Shown here: positions 7,088 to 14,902 of the stretch, in pieces | Numbering within the stretch: the first letter of the stretch is position 1 | Layout of the letters: every line of letters begins with the position of its first letter | Assembly (NCBI GenBank): GCA_038320885.1 | Contig: JBBQER010000060.1 | Span: 1 to 25,311 of the forward strand | Direction: 5' to 3' | From: JBBQER01 sp038320885 | GTDB lineage: Bacteria; Actinomycetota; Acidimicrobiia; IMCC26256; PALSA-610 | DNA: 25,311 nt | Program-made: the position numbers and the translations under genes | Notes under the pieces: model-generated | Database searches by the model: none | Told to the model about the DNA's origin: nothing | The model's input: only the letters and a program-made list of their open reading frames with translations

Positions 7088-7100
7088 GCCCCGGAGTCTA
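7085..7100 (-). promoter_or_regulatory. Leaderless promoter of the DUF2007-like gene
   Basis: On the minus strand TAGACT (7100-7095) is followed by 7 bases and GTG at 7087-7085, with no Shine-Dalgarno. It forms a divergent pair with the pafA promoter about 60 bases away. Confidence 0.5.
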
Positions 7101-7159
7101 CGGAGACCCGCACTGCTCCGGCTCGTGCCCGGCGAGACCAGTGGCGAACCCGCTACCCG

Positions 7160-7175
7160 TACACTCGCCTCAATG
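7160..7175 (+). promoter_or_regulatory. Leaderless promoter of pafA
   Basis: TACACT at 7160-7165, 7 bases, then ATG 7173. No Shine-Dalgarno precedes the start. This supports MERRIFG as the true N terminus over the longer in-frame opening at 7065. Confidence 0.55.
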
Positions 7176-8531
7176 GAGCGCCGTATTTTCGGGCTGGAGA
7201 ACGAATACGGCGTCACCTGCACACTCCGCGGCCAACGCCGGCTCAGCCCCGACGAGGTCGCCCGCTATCTCTTCCGGCGGGTCGTTTCGTGGGGTCGTTC
7301 GAGCAATGTGTTCCTCGAGAACGGCGCCCGGCTCTATCTCGACGTCGGCAGTCATCCCGAATACGCGACACCGGAGTGCGACTCGATCCACGATCTGGTC
7401 GTCCACGACAAGGCGGGGGAGCGCATTCTCGAAGGCCTCGTGCAGAGCGCCGAGCAGCGGCTCCGAGAGGAGGGCATCCGCGGCGAAGTGTTCCTGTTCA
7501 AGAACAACACCGACAGCGCCGGCAACTCCTACGGATGCCACGAGAACTACCTCGTCGAGCGCGAAGGCGATTTCTCCAAGTTCACCGACGTGTTGATCCC
7601 GTTCCTGGTGACCCGGCAGATCTACGCCGGCGCGGGCAAGGTGCTGCAGACCGCACGCGGCGCCATGTACTGCATTGCGCAGCGCGCCGAACACATCTGG
7701 GAAGGCGTGTCGAGCGCGACCACCCGCTCGCGGCCGATCATCAACACCCGCGACGAACCGCACGCCGACGCCGAGCGGTTTCGCCGGCTGCACGTGATCG
7801 TCGGCGACTCGAACATGAGCGAGTACGCGACCTTCCTCAAGGTCGGCGCCACGTCGATCATCCTGCGGATGCTCGAGGATGACGGCGCGCCGTGGCGGGA
7901 CCTCACCCTCGAGAACCCGATCCGCGCCATCCGCGAGATCAGCCACGACACCACCTGCCGGCGCCGGATCCGTCTCGCCAACGGCCGCGAGCTGTCGGCG
8001 GTCGACATCCAGGCGGAGTACCTCACCCGCGCGCTCCGTTTCGCCAAGCGCCACGGCCTGCCGCCGCTCGAGCAGAAGGCGCTCGAGATGTGGGAGCACG
8101 TGATGAACCACCTCGAGAAGGATCCGCTCGAGCTCAAGACCGAGGTCGACTGGGTGATCAAGCACCACCTGATCGAGCAGTACCGGACGCGCGGCAATCT
8201 CTCCCTGACGCATCCGCGGGTCTCGTTGCTCGACCTCGCCTACCACGACGTCACGCGCTCCCGTTCCCTCTACTACCTGCTCGAGCGGCGCGGCGACGTC
8301 GAACGGATCGTCACCGACGAGGAGATCACCGAGGCCGTCGACACGCCGCCGCAATCGACCCGGGCGCGGCTCCGCGGTGCGTTCATCAAACGGGCCAAGG
8401 AGCGCAAGCGCGACTACACGGTCGACTGGGTGCACCTCAAGCTCAACGACCAAGCGCAGCGGACCGTGCTCTGCAAGGACCCGTTCAAGTCGCGGGACGA
8501 GCGGGTGGAGCGGTTGATCGCTTCGTTGTAG
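7173..8531 (+). CDS. pafA: Pup-protein ligase PafA
   Basis: PafA phosphorylates the C-terminal Glu of deamidated Pup with ATP and joins it to a substrate lysine as an isopeptide. The 452-residue length equals M. tuberculosis PafA. Motifs: IFGLENEYG (E9, E11 bind Mg-ATP), LYLDVGSHPEYATPEC with the catalytic Asp57, KNNTDSAGNSYGCHENY, RPIINTRDEPHAD and RRLHVIVGDSN. The C-terminal domain (from about 400) is the smaller Pup-binding part. DVGSHPEY distinguishes it from Dop at 2836, its paralogue, with which it shares a 27-base identical DNA tract (3526-3552 and 7782-7808). It is transcribed away from the DUF2007-like gene and is separated from prcA by that gene, as pafA is also separated from the core in mycobacteria. 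Confidence 0.97.
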   Translation: MERRIFGLENEYGVTCTLRGQRRLSPDEVARYLFRRVVSWGRSSNVFLENGARLYLDVGSHPEYATPECDSIHDLVVHDKAGERILEGLVQSAEQRLREEGIRGEVFLFKNNTDSAGNSYGCHENYLVEREGDFSKFTDVLIPFLVTRQIYAGAGKVLQTARGAMYCIAQRAEHIWEGVSSATTRSRPIINTRDEPHADAERFRRLHVIVGDSNMSEYATFLKVGATSIILRMLEDDGAPWRDLTLENPIRAIREISHDTTCRRRIRLANGRELSAVDIQAEYLTRALRFAKRHGLPPLEQKALEMWEHVMNHLEKDPLELKTEVDWVIKHHLIEQYRTRGNLSLTHPRVSLLDLAYHDVTRSRSLYYLLERRGDVERIVTDEEITEAVDTPPQSTRARLRGAFIKRAKERKRDYTVDWVHLKLNDQAQRTVLCKDPFKSRDERVERLIASL

Positions 8532-8577
8532 CGCGCTTGTTTCTGGGGTCGCTGACCGATGGGCCAGACTCTCGTGC

Positions 8578-9198
8578 GTGAACTACGCCGACGCTGACGG
8601 GCCTTTCTCGCGTGCGGACTTCGATCTGCTGGCGCGGCACGTCGTCGAGGCTTGGCAGACCGGAATCGATCAGGACTGGTCTGCACTCGCTGGGACCCTC
8701 GAATGGAGCTGCCTCGAGACTGCGGATCACTCTGTTGATGCGGTTCTTGCGGTTGGGTTGTTCCTGGCTTCTCGGAAGCTGGATGGCTATCCGGAGTGGG
8801 GCTGGCCGGAGACGAAAATGGGTGCGCGCGCGACGCCTGTGTTGCTCATCGAGGCGCTCGAAGCTGTCGCCCGCGTCCTGTCGGCGCTCGTCGCGGCCGC
8901 CGAGCCGGGAACGCGGGCCGTCATCTGGCGTTATCCGGAGGTCGCGACCGGAGCTCCGGACGACTTTGCCGCGCGGGGTGCGCTCGAGATGGTGTTGCAT
9001 GCACATGACGTTTGTGCGGGGATCGGGGTTACGTTCGCGCCACCCGATGACGTGTGCGCGCGGCTGCGCGAGCACACCCGGAGCTGGCCGCACTGGAGCA
9101 TGCCGGGATGGAGTGCCCTCCCGGCGACCGACACCCCGTGGTCCGACCTGCTCCAAGGCTCGGGCCGCGCCAAGGGAGATCGCGCGGTGGGCTCGTGA
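8578..9198 (+). CDS. DinB/mycothiol-dependent maleylpyruvate isomerase-like protein
   Basis: A 206-residue protein resembling the four-helix DinB/MDMPI superfamily, whose members bind a metal through histidines and often act as thiol-dependent transferases. Supporting segments are DWSALAGTLEWSCLETADHSVDAVL (about 34-58, with the first His) and ALEMVLHAHDVCAGIG (about 135-150, where the second His pair is expected). The family match is by pattern only and the substrate is unknown. The GTG start lies 7 bases after CAGACT, a weaker version of the leaderless -10 pattern. The codons end in T much more often than in neighbouring genes (many GTT, GCT, TCT, GAT), suggesting later arrival. The stop overlaps the next start (GTGA, 9195-9198). 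Confidence 0.65.
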   Translation: MNYADADGPFSRADFDLLARHVVEAWQTGIDQDWSALAGTLEWSCLETADHSVDAVLAVGLFLASRKLDGYPEWGWPETKMGARATPVLLIEALEAVARVLSALVAAAEPGTRAVIWRYPEVATGAPDDFAARGALEMVLHAHDVCAGIGVTFAPPDDVCARLREHTRSWPHWSMPGWSALPATDTPWSDLLQGSGRAKGDRAVGS

Positions 9199-9581
9199 CC
9201 GAGGCTTTGCGCACGCGGCTGGCCGAGCAGCTGCGCGGTCTCGAGGGCGTTGTCGAGAGTCCGTCGGCGTTCGGGCCCGGAGGCGCGTTCTGGTGCAATG
9301 GGAAGGAGATTGCGCACTTCGATTCGGATTCCGTGGTCGATCTTCGGTTGACGAGGGCGGTGATCCGCGAGCTTCGGGCGACGCTGCGAGACGACGCGCG
9401 GGTCGAGTTGCGAAGGGGAACTTCGGACTGGCTCGAGGTGCGCATGTCGTCGAGTGACGACGTTGGGTTCGTCTTCGAGCTGGCCGAGCGGGCGGCCGCC
9501 GCCCATCGCGCCGGCGCAGGAGAAACGCCGAGGTTGCCACCGGGCGGCGCCGACCTCGAACGGCGACGGCGGTTCCATTGA
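9195..9581 (+). CDS. Luciferase-domain-like (DUF5519-type) small protein
   Basis: A 128-residue protein. The segment GVVESPSAFGPGGAFWCNGKEIAHF followed by VVDLRLTRAVIREL and the later DWLEVRM and DVGFVFELAERAAAAH resemble the small DUF5519 family labelled luciferase domain in databases; no light-emitting function is implied. The GTG start (9195) overlaps the upstream stop by 4 bases, so it is translationally coupled to the DinB-like gene, and the two probably share a task. Longer upstream openings in this frame lie inside the DinB-like gene and are rejected. It converges on the minus-strand gene ending at 9612. Assignment is tentative. Confidence 0.55.
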   Translation: MTEALRTRLAEQLRGLEGVVESPSAFGPGGAFWCNGKEIAHFDSDSVVDLRLTRAVIRELRATLRDDARVELRRGTSDWLEVRMSSSDDVGFVFELAERAAAAHRAGAGETPRLPPGGADLERRRRFH

Positions 9582-9611
9582 CGCGGCGGTGAGGAAACCG
9601 CATCGCGGCGC

Positions 9612-9893
9612 TCACCGCGAGTCGAGCTCGTCCGTTGATCGCGGGGCGGCGGGGAGCTGGTCGTCGAGGGATTGGCGGTCGGCAACGCAGCCGCGGAGGA
9701 ACTGCGGCCATTCGGGGACGACCGGGATCGGATCGGTCGACTCGGGGAGGAGACCCCAGAGGTCGGGATGGTGCCAGCACAAGCCGTGGCCGGTGCTGTC
9801 CCGATGCTCGCGGATACCCGCGCGGAGACGGATGACCTCCTGCACGAGCTCCGCCTGCGAGAGCTGCGTCAGTTCGGCGTCGATTGGCGTCAT
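9612..9893 (-). CDS. Conserved hypothetical protein, HRDxxGHxLCWHHP family
   Basis: A 93-residue soluble protein beginning MTPIDAELTQLSQ. It has a helical N-terminal part, then GIREHRDSTGHGLCWHHPDLWGLLPE and VPEWPQFLRGCVADRQSLDDQL. I recall this Trp-, His- and Cys-rich block as a recurrent small hypothetical protein in unrelated bacteria; no function is known to me. The Cys and four His residues could bind a metal, which is inference. The start at 9893 is preferred to an upstream ATG (9956) because CACACT lies 6 bases before it, a near match to the leaderless pattern in this window. It is divergent from the DUF3866-like gene, with 83 bases between starts. Confidence 0.6.
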   Translation of the reverse strand: MTPIDAELTQLSQAELVQEVIRLRAGIREHRDSTGHGLCWHHPDLWGLLPESTDPIPVVPEWPQFLRGCVADRQSLDDQLPAAPRSTDELDSR

Positions 9894-9963
9894 GCGCCGA
9901 GTGTGCCAAAACGACACCGCAACGTGCTCGGAAGCGTCGGCGGCCGAGCCCACCACCCCGACC

Positions 9964-9979
9964 TAACGTACGACGCGTG
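9964..9979 (+). promoter_or_regulatory. Leaderless promoter of the DUF3866-like gene
   Basis: TAACGT at 9964-9969, 7 bases, then GTG 9977, with no Shine-Dalgarno. It fixes the start at VPQFKTG; a longer in-frame opening at 9884 would run back across the divergent gene. Confidence 0.5.
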
Positions 9980-11038
9980 CCGCAGTTCAAGACCGGGAAG
10001 GTCGAACGGATCCTGCAGGAGCGGACGGGGCTGCAGCGGGTCGAGGTGATGCTCGACGGGAATCCGGAGCGCGCGTACGTGCTCACGCAGCTCACCGGGC
10101 GCGTCGACGCCGGCGACGCGGTCGTCGTGAACACGACGGCGGTCGATCTCGGGCTCGGGACCGGCGGCTGGCACGTCGTGCACTGGAACCTCGCGCGTGA
10201 TGCGTGGTCGGAGGCGGGGCCGGGTCACATCATGAAAGCCCGGTACACCAGCCTGCAGACCGACACCGGCAGCGCGGAGGAGCACTGGGCGGAGCTGACC
10301 GACATCACGTCGATCGACGGCATGCCGGTCGTCGCGGCCGCGCTACACAGCCAGGTGCCGGCGGTTGCAGCCGCTTTCAAGCAGCAACGTCCCGACGCGA
10401 GGCTCGCGTACGTGATGACCGACGGTGCGGCGCTGCCGCTCGCGCTGTCGGATCTCGTCGCCGAGTTGCGCGACCGGGAGCTCGTCGACGCGACGATCAC
10501 CTGCGGTCACGCGTTCGGCGGTGACCACGAAGCCGTGTCCGTCTACAGCGCGCTGGCGGTGGCTCGGCACATCGTGAACGCCGACGCCACGATCGTGGCG
10601 ATGGGACCGGGAATCGTCGGGACCGCGAGCCGGCTCGGCTTCAGCGGTATCGAGGTCGGGCCCGTGCTCGACGCCGCGATCGGTCTCGGGGGAGTACCGA
10701 TCGCGTGCTTGCGCGTTTCCTTCGCCGATCCGCGCGAGCGCCATCACGGCCTGTCCCATCACAGCGCCACCGCCCTCAGCATCGCGACCCGGGGTCGCGC
10801 GCTCATTCCTCTTCCGTGCGTCGGCGGTGAGGAGGAACGCGTCTTGCGGGCCGACCTCGCGCGCGCGGGACTGACTGATCGGCACGAGCTCGTCGACGTG
10901 CCCCCGGTCGGCATCATCGACCTCTTCGCGCACCACGATCTGGCGGTCGTGTCGATGGGTCGCCCTGCCACCGACGACCCGGTGCTGTTCGAAGCGGCGG
11001 CCGCGGCCGGCGTCGTTGCCGCGAACCGGATCCCGTAG
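9977..11038 (+). CDS. DUF3866-like conserved protein
   Basis: A 353-residue protein with no membrane segment or signal peptide. The N-terminal region (KVERILQERTGLQRVEVML, then GDAVVVNTTAVDLGLGTGGWHVVHWNL) looks like a beta-barrel. The rest is an alternating alpha/beta fold with glycine-rich turns such as DATIVAMGPGIVGTASRLGFSGIE (about 200-223) and a histidine-rich stretch RERHHGLSHHSATALS (about 254-269) that could hold a metal or phosphate. I associate this pattern with the uncharacterised DUF3866 family of actinobacteria and some Firmicutes. Its stop codon lies inside the presumed pafB -10 box. Its place next to pafBC suggests a shared regulon, but no function can be given. Confidence 0.6.
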   Translation: MPQFKTGKVERILQERTGLQRVEVMLDGNPERAYVLTQLTGRVDAGDAVVVNTTAVDLGLGTGGWHVVHWNLARDAWSEAGPGHIMKARYTSLQTDTGSAEEHWAELTDITSIDGMPVVAAALHSQVPAVAAAFKQQRPDARLAYVMTDGAALPLALSDLVAELRDRELVDATITCGHAFGGDHEAVSVYSALAVARHIVNADATIVAMGPGIVGTASRLGFSGIEVGPVLDAAIGLGGVPIACLRVSFADPRERHHGLSHHSATALSIATRGRALIPLPCVGGEEERVLRADLARAGLTDRHELVDVPPVGIIDLFAHHDLAVVSMGRPATDDPVLFEAAAAAGVVAANRIP

Positions 11039-11050
11039 CCTTTCGCCGTG
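11036..11050 (+). promoter_or_regulatory. Leaderless promoter of pafB overlapping the upstream stop codon
   Basis: TAGCCT at 11036-11041 begins with the TAG stop codon of the upstream gene. Six bases later is GTG 11048. No Shine-Dalgarno is present. Confidence 0.5.
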
Positions 11051-11989
11051 ACCGACGCCCCCTCGCGGGTCGAACGCGTCCTCAACCTGCTGGCGCTGAT
11101 GCTCGACACCCGCATTCCGCGCACGCGCGAGGAGTACGTACGGGAGATCGCGGGCTACCCCGAGCAGACCGAGGCCAATCGCCGCGCGTTCGAGCGCGAC
11201 AAGGAGATCCTGCGCGGCATGGGCGTTCCCATCACCATGGAGACGATCGGCGACGGGAACGAGGTCGGCTACCGCGTTCGCCCCGACGACTACTGCCTGC
11301 CCGACCTCGGGCTCAGTGCCGACGAGACCGCCGCGCTCCGCGTCGCGGTAAGCGCGATCTCCCTCGGCGACGGCAGTGGTCACGGCGCGCTCATGAAGCT
11401 CGGCGGGGTGGGCGATCAGGCGTCGGCACCGATCGCGTCGTTGCCGATCGCACCGGCGCTGGCCACGCTGTTCGATGCCTTCCGCCGCGGGGCGGTCGTC
11501 ACCTTCTCCTACCGGAACGAGACGCGAACCGTCGAGCCGTGGGGGCTGTCGTCGAAACGGGGCCATTGGTACGTGGTCGGCTTCGATCGCGATCGCGGAG
11601 CCGTACGCGCGTTCCGCGCCGATCGCATCGCCGGCGACGTGGAGGTCGGCGACTCCGACGCGTTCGAGGTGCCGGGCGACTTCCGCCCCGACGACCACAT
11701 CGAGGATCGCGGGTGGTTGCTCGGCGACGCGCCGACGGTGAACGTGCGGCTCGAAGTCGATGCGGACCATCTCGACGGCGTCGTCGCCGAGCTCGGAGCC
11801 GACGCCCGGGTCGAGTCGGGTCCCGACGGCAACACCTTCGTCGACGTCGCCGTCTCCAATCAGGCCGCGTTCCGCAGCTTCGTGCTGGGATTCCTCGAGC
11901 ACGCCGAGATCGTCGAACCCCCCGAGGTGCGCGCCGCGATGATCGAGTGGCTCGAGACCGTCGCGGCCGGCGCAGCGGGTGCGTCATGA
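11048..11989 (+). CDS. pafB: WYL-domain transcription regulator PafB
   Basis: PafB pairs with PafC; in mycobacteria the heterodimer activates LexA-independent DNA-damage genes. The 313-residue protein has an N-terminal helix-turn-helix region (about 1-75: RVERVLNLLALMLDTRIPRTREEYVREI ... FERDKEILRGMGVPI), a WYL domain around residues 145-200 (VTFSYRNETRTVEPWGL, then GHWYVVGFD with W174-Y175-V176 and AFRADRI) and a C-terminal WCX-type domain. It resembles mycobacterial PafB in length. Start GTG 11048 fits the leaderless hexamer. The stop overlaps the pafC start (ATGA, 11986-11989). Confidence 0.93.
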   Translation: MTDAPSRVERVLNLLALMLDTRIPRTREEYVREIAGYPEQTEANRRAFERDKEILRGMGVPITMETIGDGNEVGYRVRPDDYCLPDLGLSADETAALRVAVSAISLGDGSGHGALMKLGGVGDQASAPIASLPIAPALATLFDAFRRGAVVTFSYRNETRTVEPWGLSSKRGHWYVVGFDRDRGAVRAFRADRIAGDVEVGDSDAFEVPGDFRPDDHIEDRGWLLGDAPTVNVRLEVDADHLDGVVAELGADARVESGPDGNTFVDVAVSNQAAFRSFVLGFLEHAEIVEPPEVRAAMIEWLETVAAGAAGAS

Positions 11990-12942
11990 GCCCGAAGCCG
12001 GTCGCCGGCGCCGAGGTGCAGCGCATCCTCGCCATCGTTCCGTGGATCGTGGCCAATCCCGGTGCGTCGAAGGAGGAGATCGCGACCCGGTTCGGCATGA
12101 CGCTCGAGCAACTCGACGAGGATCTCCTCCTCGTGCTCATGATCGGTGTGCCGCCCTACTCACCCGGCGACTATCTCGATGTCGACGACGACGGCGAGTT
12201 CGTCACCATCAATCTCGCCGACCAGTTCTCGCGGCCGTTGCAGCTGACGCCGGCGGAGGGCCTCGCGCTGCTGGCCGCCGGGCGCACGCTCCTGGCCGTG
12301 CCGGGCAGCGATCCGTCCGGCCCGTTGGCGACCGCGCTCACCAAGCTCGAGGGCGCGCTCGATCTCCCCAACGTGGTCGTCGAGGTCGGCGAGCCGACGT
12401 ATCTCGCGGCGGTGCGCGATGCCGCAGCCCGCGGCGAGCGCGTCGAGATCGACTATTGGTCGGCGGGTCGCGACGACCTGACGACGCGCCGTATCGATCC
12501 CGCACTCGCGTTCTTCGCGATGGGCGAGTGGTACGTCAGTGCGTACTGCCACCGCGCCCACGGTGAGCGCATGTTCCGCGTCGACCGCATTCGCGCGCTC
12601 CGCGCGACCGCCGAGCAGTTCGAGATGGCGCCGACCGACGAGATCGCCGAAGTGTTCACCCCCGCGCCCGACGACCCCCGCGTCACCCTCGAGCTCGACG
12701 CGAGCGCGGCCTGGGTCGCCGACGCCTATCCGGCCGAGTCGGTGACCACCCGGCCCGACGGCACGCTCGAGGTCGAGCTCGCGATCAGTGAACCGGCCTG
12801 GCTCGAACGCCTGCTCGTCCGGCTCGGACCCGAGGCGCGCGTCCTGCGGCCGGAATCTGCCCGGGCGGCCGGGGCCGACGCCGCTCGCCGTGTTCTTGCT
12901 CGTTACCGGCCGGAAGCATCGGGCCCGAGCCGTCGACGCTGA
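11986..12942 (+). CDS. pafC: WYL-domain transcription regulator PafC
   Basis: The partner of PafB, 318 residues. It begins MSPKPVAGAEVQRILAIVPWIVANPGASKEEIATRFGMT, a winged-helix region, and has a WYL domain at about 150-205 (VEIDYWSAGRDDLTTRRIDP, then GEWYVSAYCH with W182-Y183-V184 and MFRVDRI) followed by a WCX-like C-terminal domain. ATG 11986 overlaps the pafB stop by 4 bases, the arrangement expected for subunits made in equal amounts. A long in-frame opening from 11539 is a shadow inside pafB. After the stop, a 46-base gap leads to signal peptidase I, an insertion compared with the mycobacterial pafC-tatA junction. Confidence 0.93.
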   Translation: MSPKPVAGAEVQRILAIVPWIVANPGASKEEIATRFGMTLEQLDEDLLLVLMIGVPPYSPGDYLDVDDDGEFVTINLADQFSRPLQLTPAEGLALLAAGRTLLAVPGSDPSGPLATALTKLEGALDLPNVVVEVGEPTYLAAVRDAAARGERVEIDYWSAGRDDLTTRRIDPALAFFAMGEWYVSAYCHRAHGERMFRVDRIRALRATAEQFEMAPTDEIAEVFTPAPDDPRVTLELDASAAWVADAYPAESVTTRPDGTLEVELAISEPAWLERLLVRLGPEARVLRPESARAAGADAARRVLARYRPEASGPSRRR

Positions 12943-12988
12943 CCGACCCGACCCGTTCGCGACTGGTCGCGCATGAGAGGATGCATGA

Positions 12989-13621
12989 GTGGAGCCGCTG
13001 ACCCAGCCGTCCGTAGACGGTGAGCCCATCGACGCGCCGGTCGACGAGGACGGTGGCGCGAACGGCACGGGACGCCCGACCGAGCCGACCGGAAACGGGC
13101 GGGGCGTCGGAAAAACCGTCTTCGAGTGGGTTGGCCTCGTCGTGCTGGCGCTCGTCATCGCGCTGCTGATCAAGACCTTCCTCTTCCAGGCGTTCTACAT
13201 CCCGTCCGAGTCGATGACCCCGACGCTCCAGATCCACGATCGGGTACTCGTCAACAAGCTCTCGTACAAGCTCCACCCGGTGCACCGCGGGGACATCGTC
13301 GTGTTCAAGGCGCCCCCGCACGCCGACCCCGGGATCGACGATCTCGTGAAGCGCGTGATCGGGCTGCCCGGTCAGACCGTGGCCGGACACGGCGGCCACG
13401 TGTACATCGACGGCAAGCTGCTGCCCGAGAAATACCTGCACGCCGGGGTGACGACGTCGGCATTCGAGGCCCGGACGATCCCCAAGGACTCGTATTGGGT
13501 GATGGGCGACAACCGGGTCAATTCGAAGGACTCGCGGGTATTCGGCTTCATCACGAAGAGCCAGATCGTCGGCCGCGTGTTCTTCCGGATTTGGCCGCTC
13601 TCACGTATCAGCATCATGTGA
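12989..13621 (+). CDS. lepB: Signal peptidase I
   Basis: Removes signal peptides from exported proteins at the outer face of the membrane with a Ser-Lys dyad. The 210-residue protein has an acidic, Gly/Pro-rich cytoplasmic N terminus (1-40), one membrane helix (about 44-66), then box B IPSESMTPTL with catalytic Ser75, box C RGDIVVFKAP, box D DDLVKRVIGLPGQ with catalytic Lys121, and box E MGDNRVNSKDSR. The GTG start is the only start in this frame near GAGAGG (12975-12980), 8 bases away. Its position just ahead of the Tat genes fits a protein-export theme. It converges on the GDPD gene with 21 bases between them. Confidence 0.95.
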   Translation: MEPLTQPSVDGEPIDAPVDEDGGANGTGRPTEPTGNGRGVGKTVFEWVGLVVLALVIALLIKTFLFQAFYIPSESMTPTLQIHDRVLVNKLSYKLHPVHRGDIVVFKAPPHADPGIDDLVKRVIGLPGQTVAGHGGHVYIDGKLLPEKYLHAGVTTSAFEARTIPKDSYWVMGDNRVNSKDSRVFGFITKSQIVGRVFFRIWPLSRISIM

Positions 13622-13642
13622 GCGCGCGCCCGGGCACGCGAG

Positions 13643-14434
13643 CTACGCGTCCTGGTCGCCCGTCCAGCTGTTGACCGTCTCCACCATCCGCTCGGGCCGA
13701 TCGCAATACACCGCGTCGATACCGATGCGCAGCATCGCCCGCAGGTGACGAATCTCCTGGGTGTCCCACGCGAACGCCTTGACGTCGAAGCGATGGAACA
13801 GCGACACCAACCCGGCGCTCCACTCACTGTGGTGCATGTTCATCGCGTCGATACCGAGTGCCGCGAGCTCGTGCGCGTGCCGTTCGAGCGGCGCCGGAAT
13901 CGCCTTTCGGCGATCGGAGTGCACGAGCTTGACGTCGGGGTCCGCGCGTAGCGGACGCAACACTTCGAGATCGGGACTGCACACCCACAGCCGCTCGACG
14001 GCGTTGTAGCGCCGAGCCACGTCCACGAGTGCACCGGCGGCATCCGGCGACTTCACGTCGACCGAGCACTCGAAACCCGTCCCGAGCTGTTCGTACACGT
14101 CGACCATGCGCGGCACGTCGATCTCGGCGAGCTCCGCCGCCGTCGCCTGCGCGATGCGTAACCGACGGCGCCCCTTGCGTACCGACGAGTCGTGGGCGCA
14201 CACGACCTCACCGTCGGCAGACAGCCACACGTCGGTTTCGAGACCCGTCACGCCCGCGCCGAGCGCCCGCCGGAACGCGGGGATCGTGTTCTCCGGCTCG
14301 TCCATCCGGGCCCCCCGGTGGGCGAACGTGATGGGCAAGCCGTCTCTCTTCGTGGGGTTCGGCGGCGCACCCGCGGCGCGGACCTCACCCTCCGGAGTGT
14401 CGCTCACCACAACATCGTCGCACGTCACGGCCAT
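13643..14434 (-). CDS. Glycerophosphodiester phosphodiesterase
   Basis: Hydrolyses glycerophosphodiesters to glycerol-3-phosphate and an alcohol through a TIM-barrel fold. The 263-residue protein shows the full signature: FAHRGARMDEPENTIPAF (His39-Arg40, Glu47), GLETDVWLSADGEVVCAHD (Glu66, Asp68, His81), and later FECSVDVKSP with a metal-binding position. There is no signal peptide or lipobox, so it is likely cytoplasmic. The first about 33 residues precede the barrel and are not typical; a GTG ten codons in could be the real start. It is oriented against lepB and divergent from the zinc-ribbon gene. Confidence 0.9.
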   Translation of the reverse strand: MAVTCDDVVVSDTPEGEVRAAGAPPNPTKRDGLPITFAHRGARMDEPENTIPAFRRALGAGVTGLETDVWLSADGEVVCAHDSSVRKGRRRLRIAQATAAELAEIDVPRMVDVYEQLGTGFECSVDVKSPDAAGALVDVARRYNAVERLWVCSPDLEVLRPLRADPDVKLVHSDRRKAIPAPLERHAHELAALGIDAMNMHHSEWSAGLVSLFHRFDVKAFAWDTQEIRHLRAMLRIGIDAVYCDRPERMVETVNSWTGDQDA

Positions 14435-14502
14435 GACGCGTTCGAAGCCTCAAGCGGGTCCTGAGGGGTGCCGAAGGGTAGGTCACAGGCCAGCGGGCGG
14501 GC

Positions 14503-14880
14503 GTGGTTCCCAAGACCACCAAGGACGGGGAAGAAGCGGTGACGACGATCAGGGCGAACTGCCCGAGCTGTGGCGACGTGCAGTTGACCGCGGACGACTT
14601 GACCGTCCGGGTGTGCGCCGACGACGAACGCGGCTCCTACTGTTTCCAGTGCCCGGAGTGCCGCGGCGCGGTTGCCAAAGAGGCGAGCCGGCGCATCGTC
14701 GACCTCCTCGTGTCGAGCGGCGTGCGCATGCAGGTCTGGCGGCTGCCGGCCGAGCTCACTGAGACTCGCATCGGCGCACCGCTCACGCCCGACGATCTGC
14801 TCGACTTCCACCTCCTTCTCGAAGGCGGCGACTGGTACGAACAGCTCGCCGCTGAAGTTCGGCGCTCCCTCAACCGCTAG
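14503..14880 (+). CDS. Zinc-ribbon hypothetical protein
   Basis: A 125-residue protein. The N-terminal half has six cysteines arranged as ANCPSCG (C20, C23), C38 and YCFQCPECRG (C47, C50, C53), enough for a zinc ribbon. The C-terminal half is helical and ends with LDFHLLLEGGDWYEQLAAEVRRSLNR. No catalytic motif is seen; nucleic-acid or protein binding is a guess. GTG 14503 is the longest start; GTG 14539 (after a weak GGGGAAG) would remove 12 residues and is about as likely. It is divergent from the GDPD gene, with a 68-base gap holding no clear promoter. Confidence 0.65.
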   Translation: MVPKTTKDGEEAVTTIRANCPSCGDVQLTADDLTVRVCADDERGSYCFQCPECRGAVAKEASRRIVDLLVSSGVRMQVWRLPAELTETRIGAPLTPDDLLDFHLLLEGGDWYEQLAAEVRRSLNR

Positions 14881-14902
14881 CAATGGTCGACTCCGGCTCC
14901 GG

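Noticed and set aside
5990..7882. 630-codon plus-strand open frame
   Set aside because: Crosses prcA, the DUF2007-like gene and pafA in another frame; Arg-rich composition typical of a shadow.
8485..10134. 549-codon minus-strand open frame
   Set aside because: Runs across three better-supported genes in other frames; Arg/Pro/Ser-rich with no motif.
10343..11902. 519-codon minus-strand open frame
   Set aside because: Antisense to the DUF3866-like and pafB genes; no domains, Arg/Asp/Val-biased composition.
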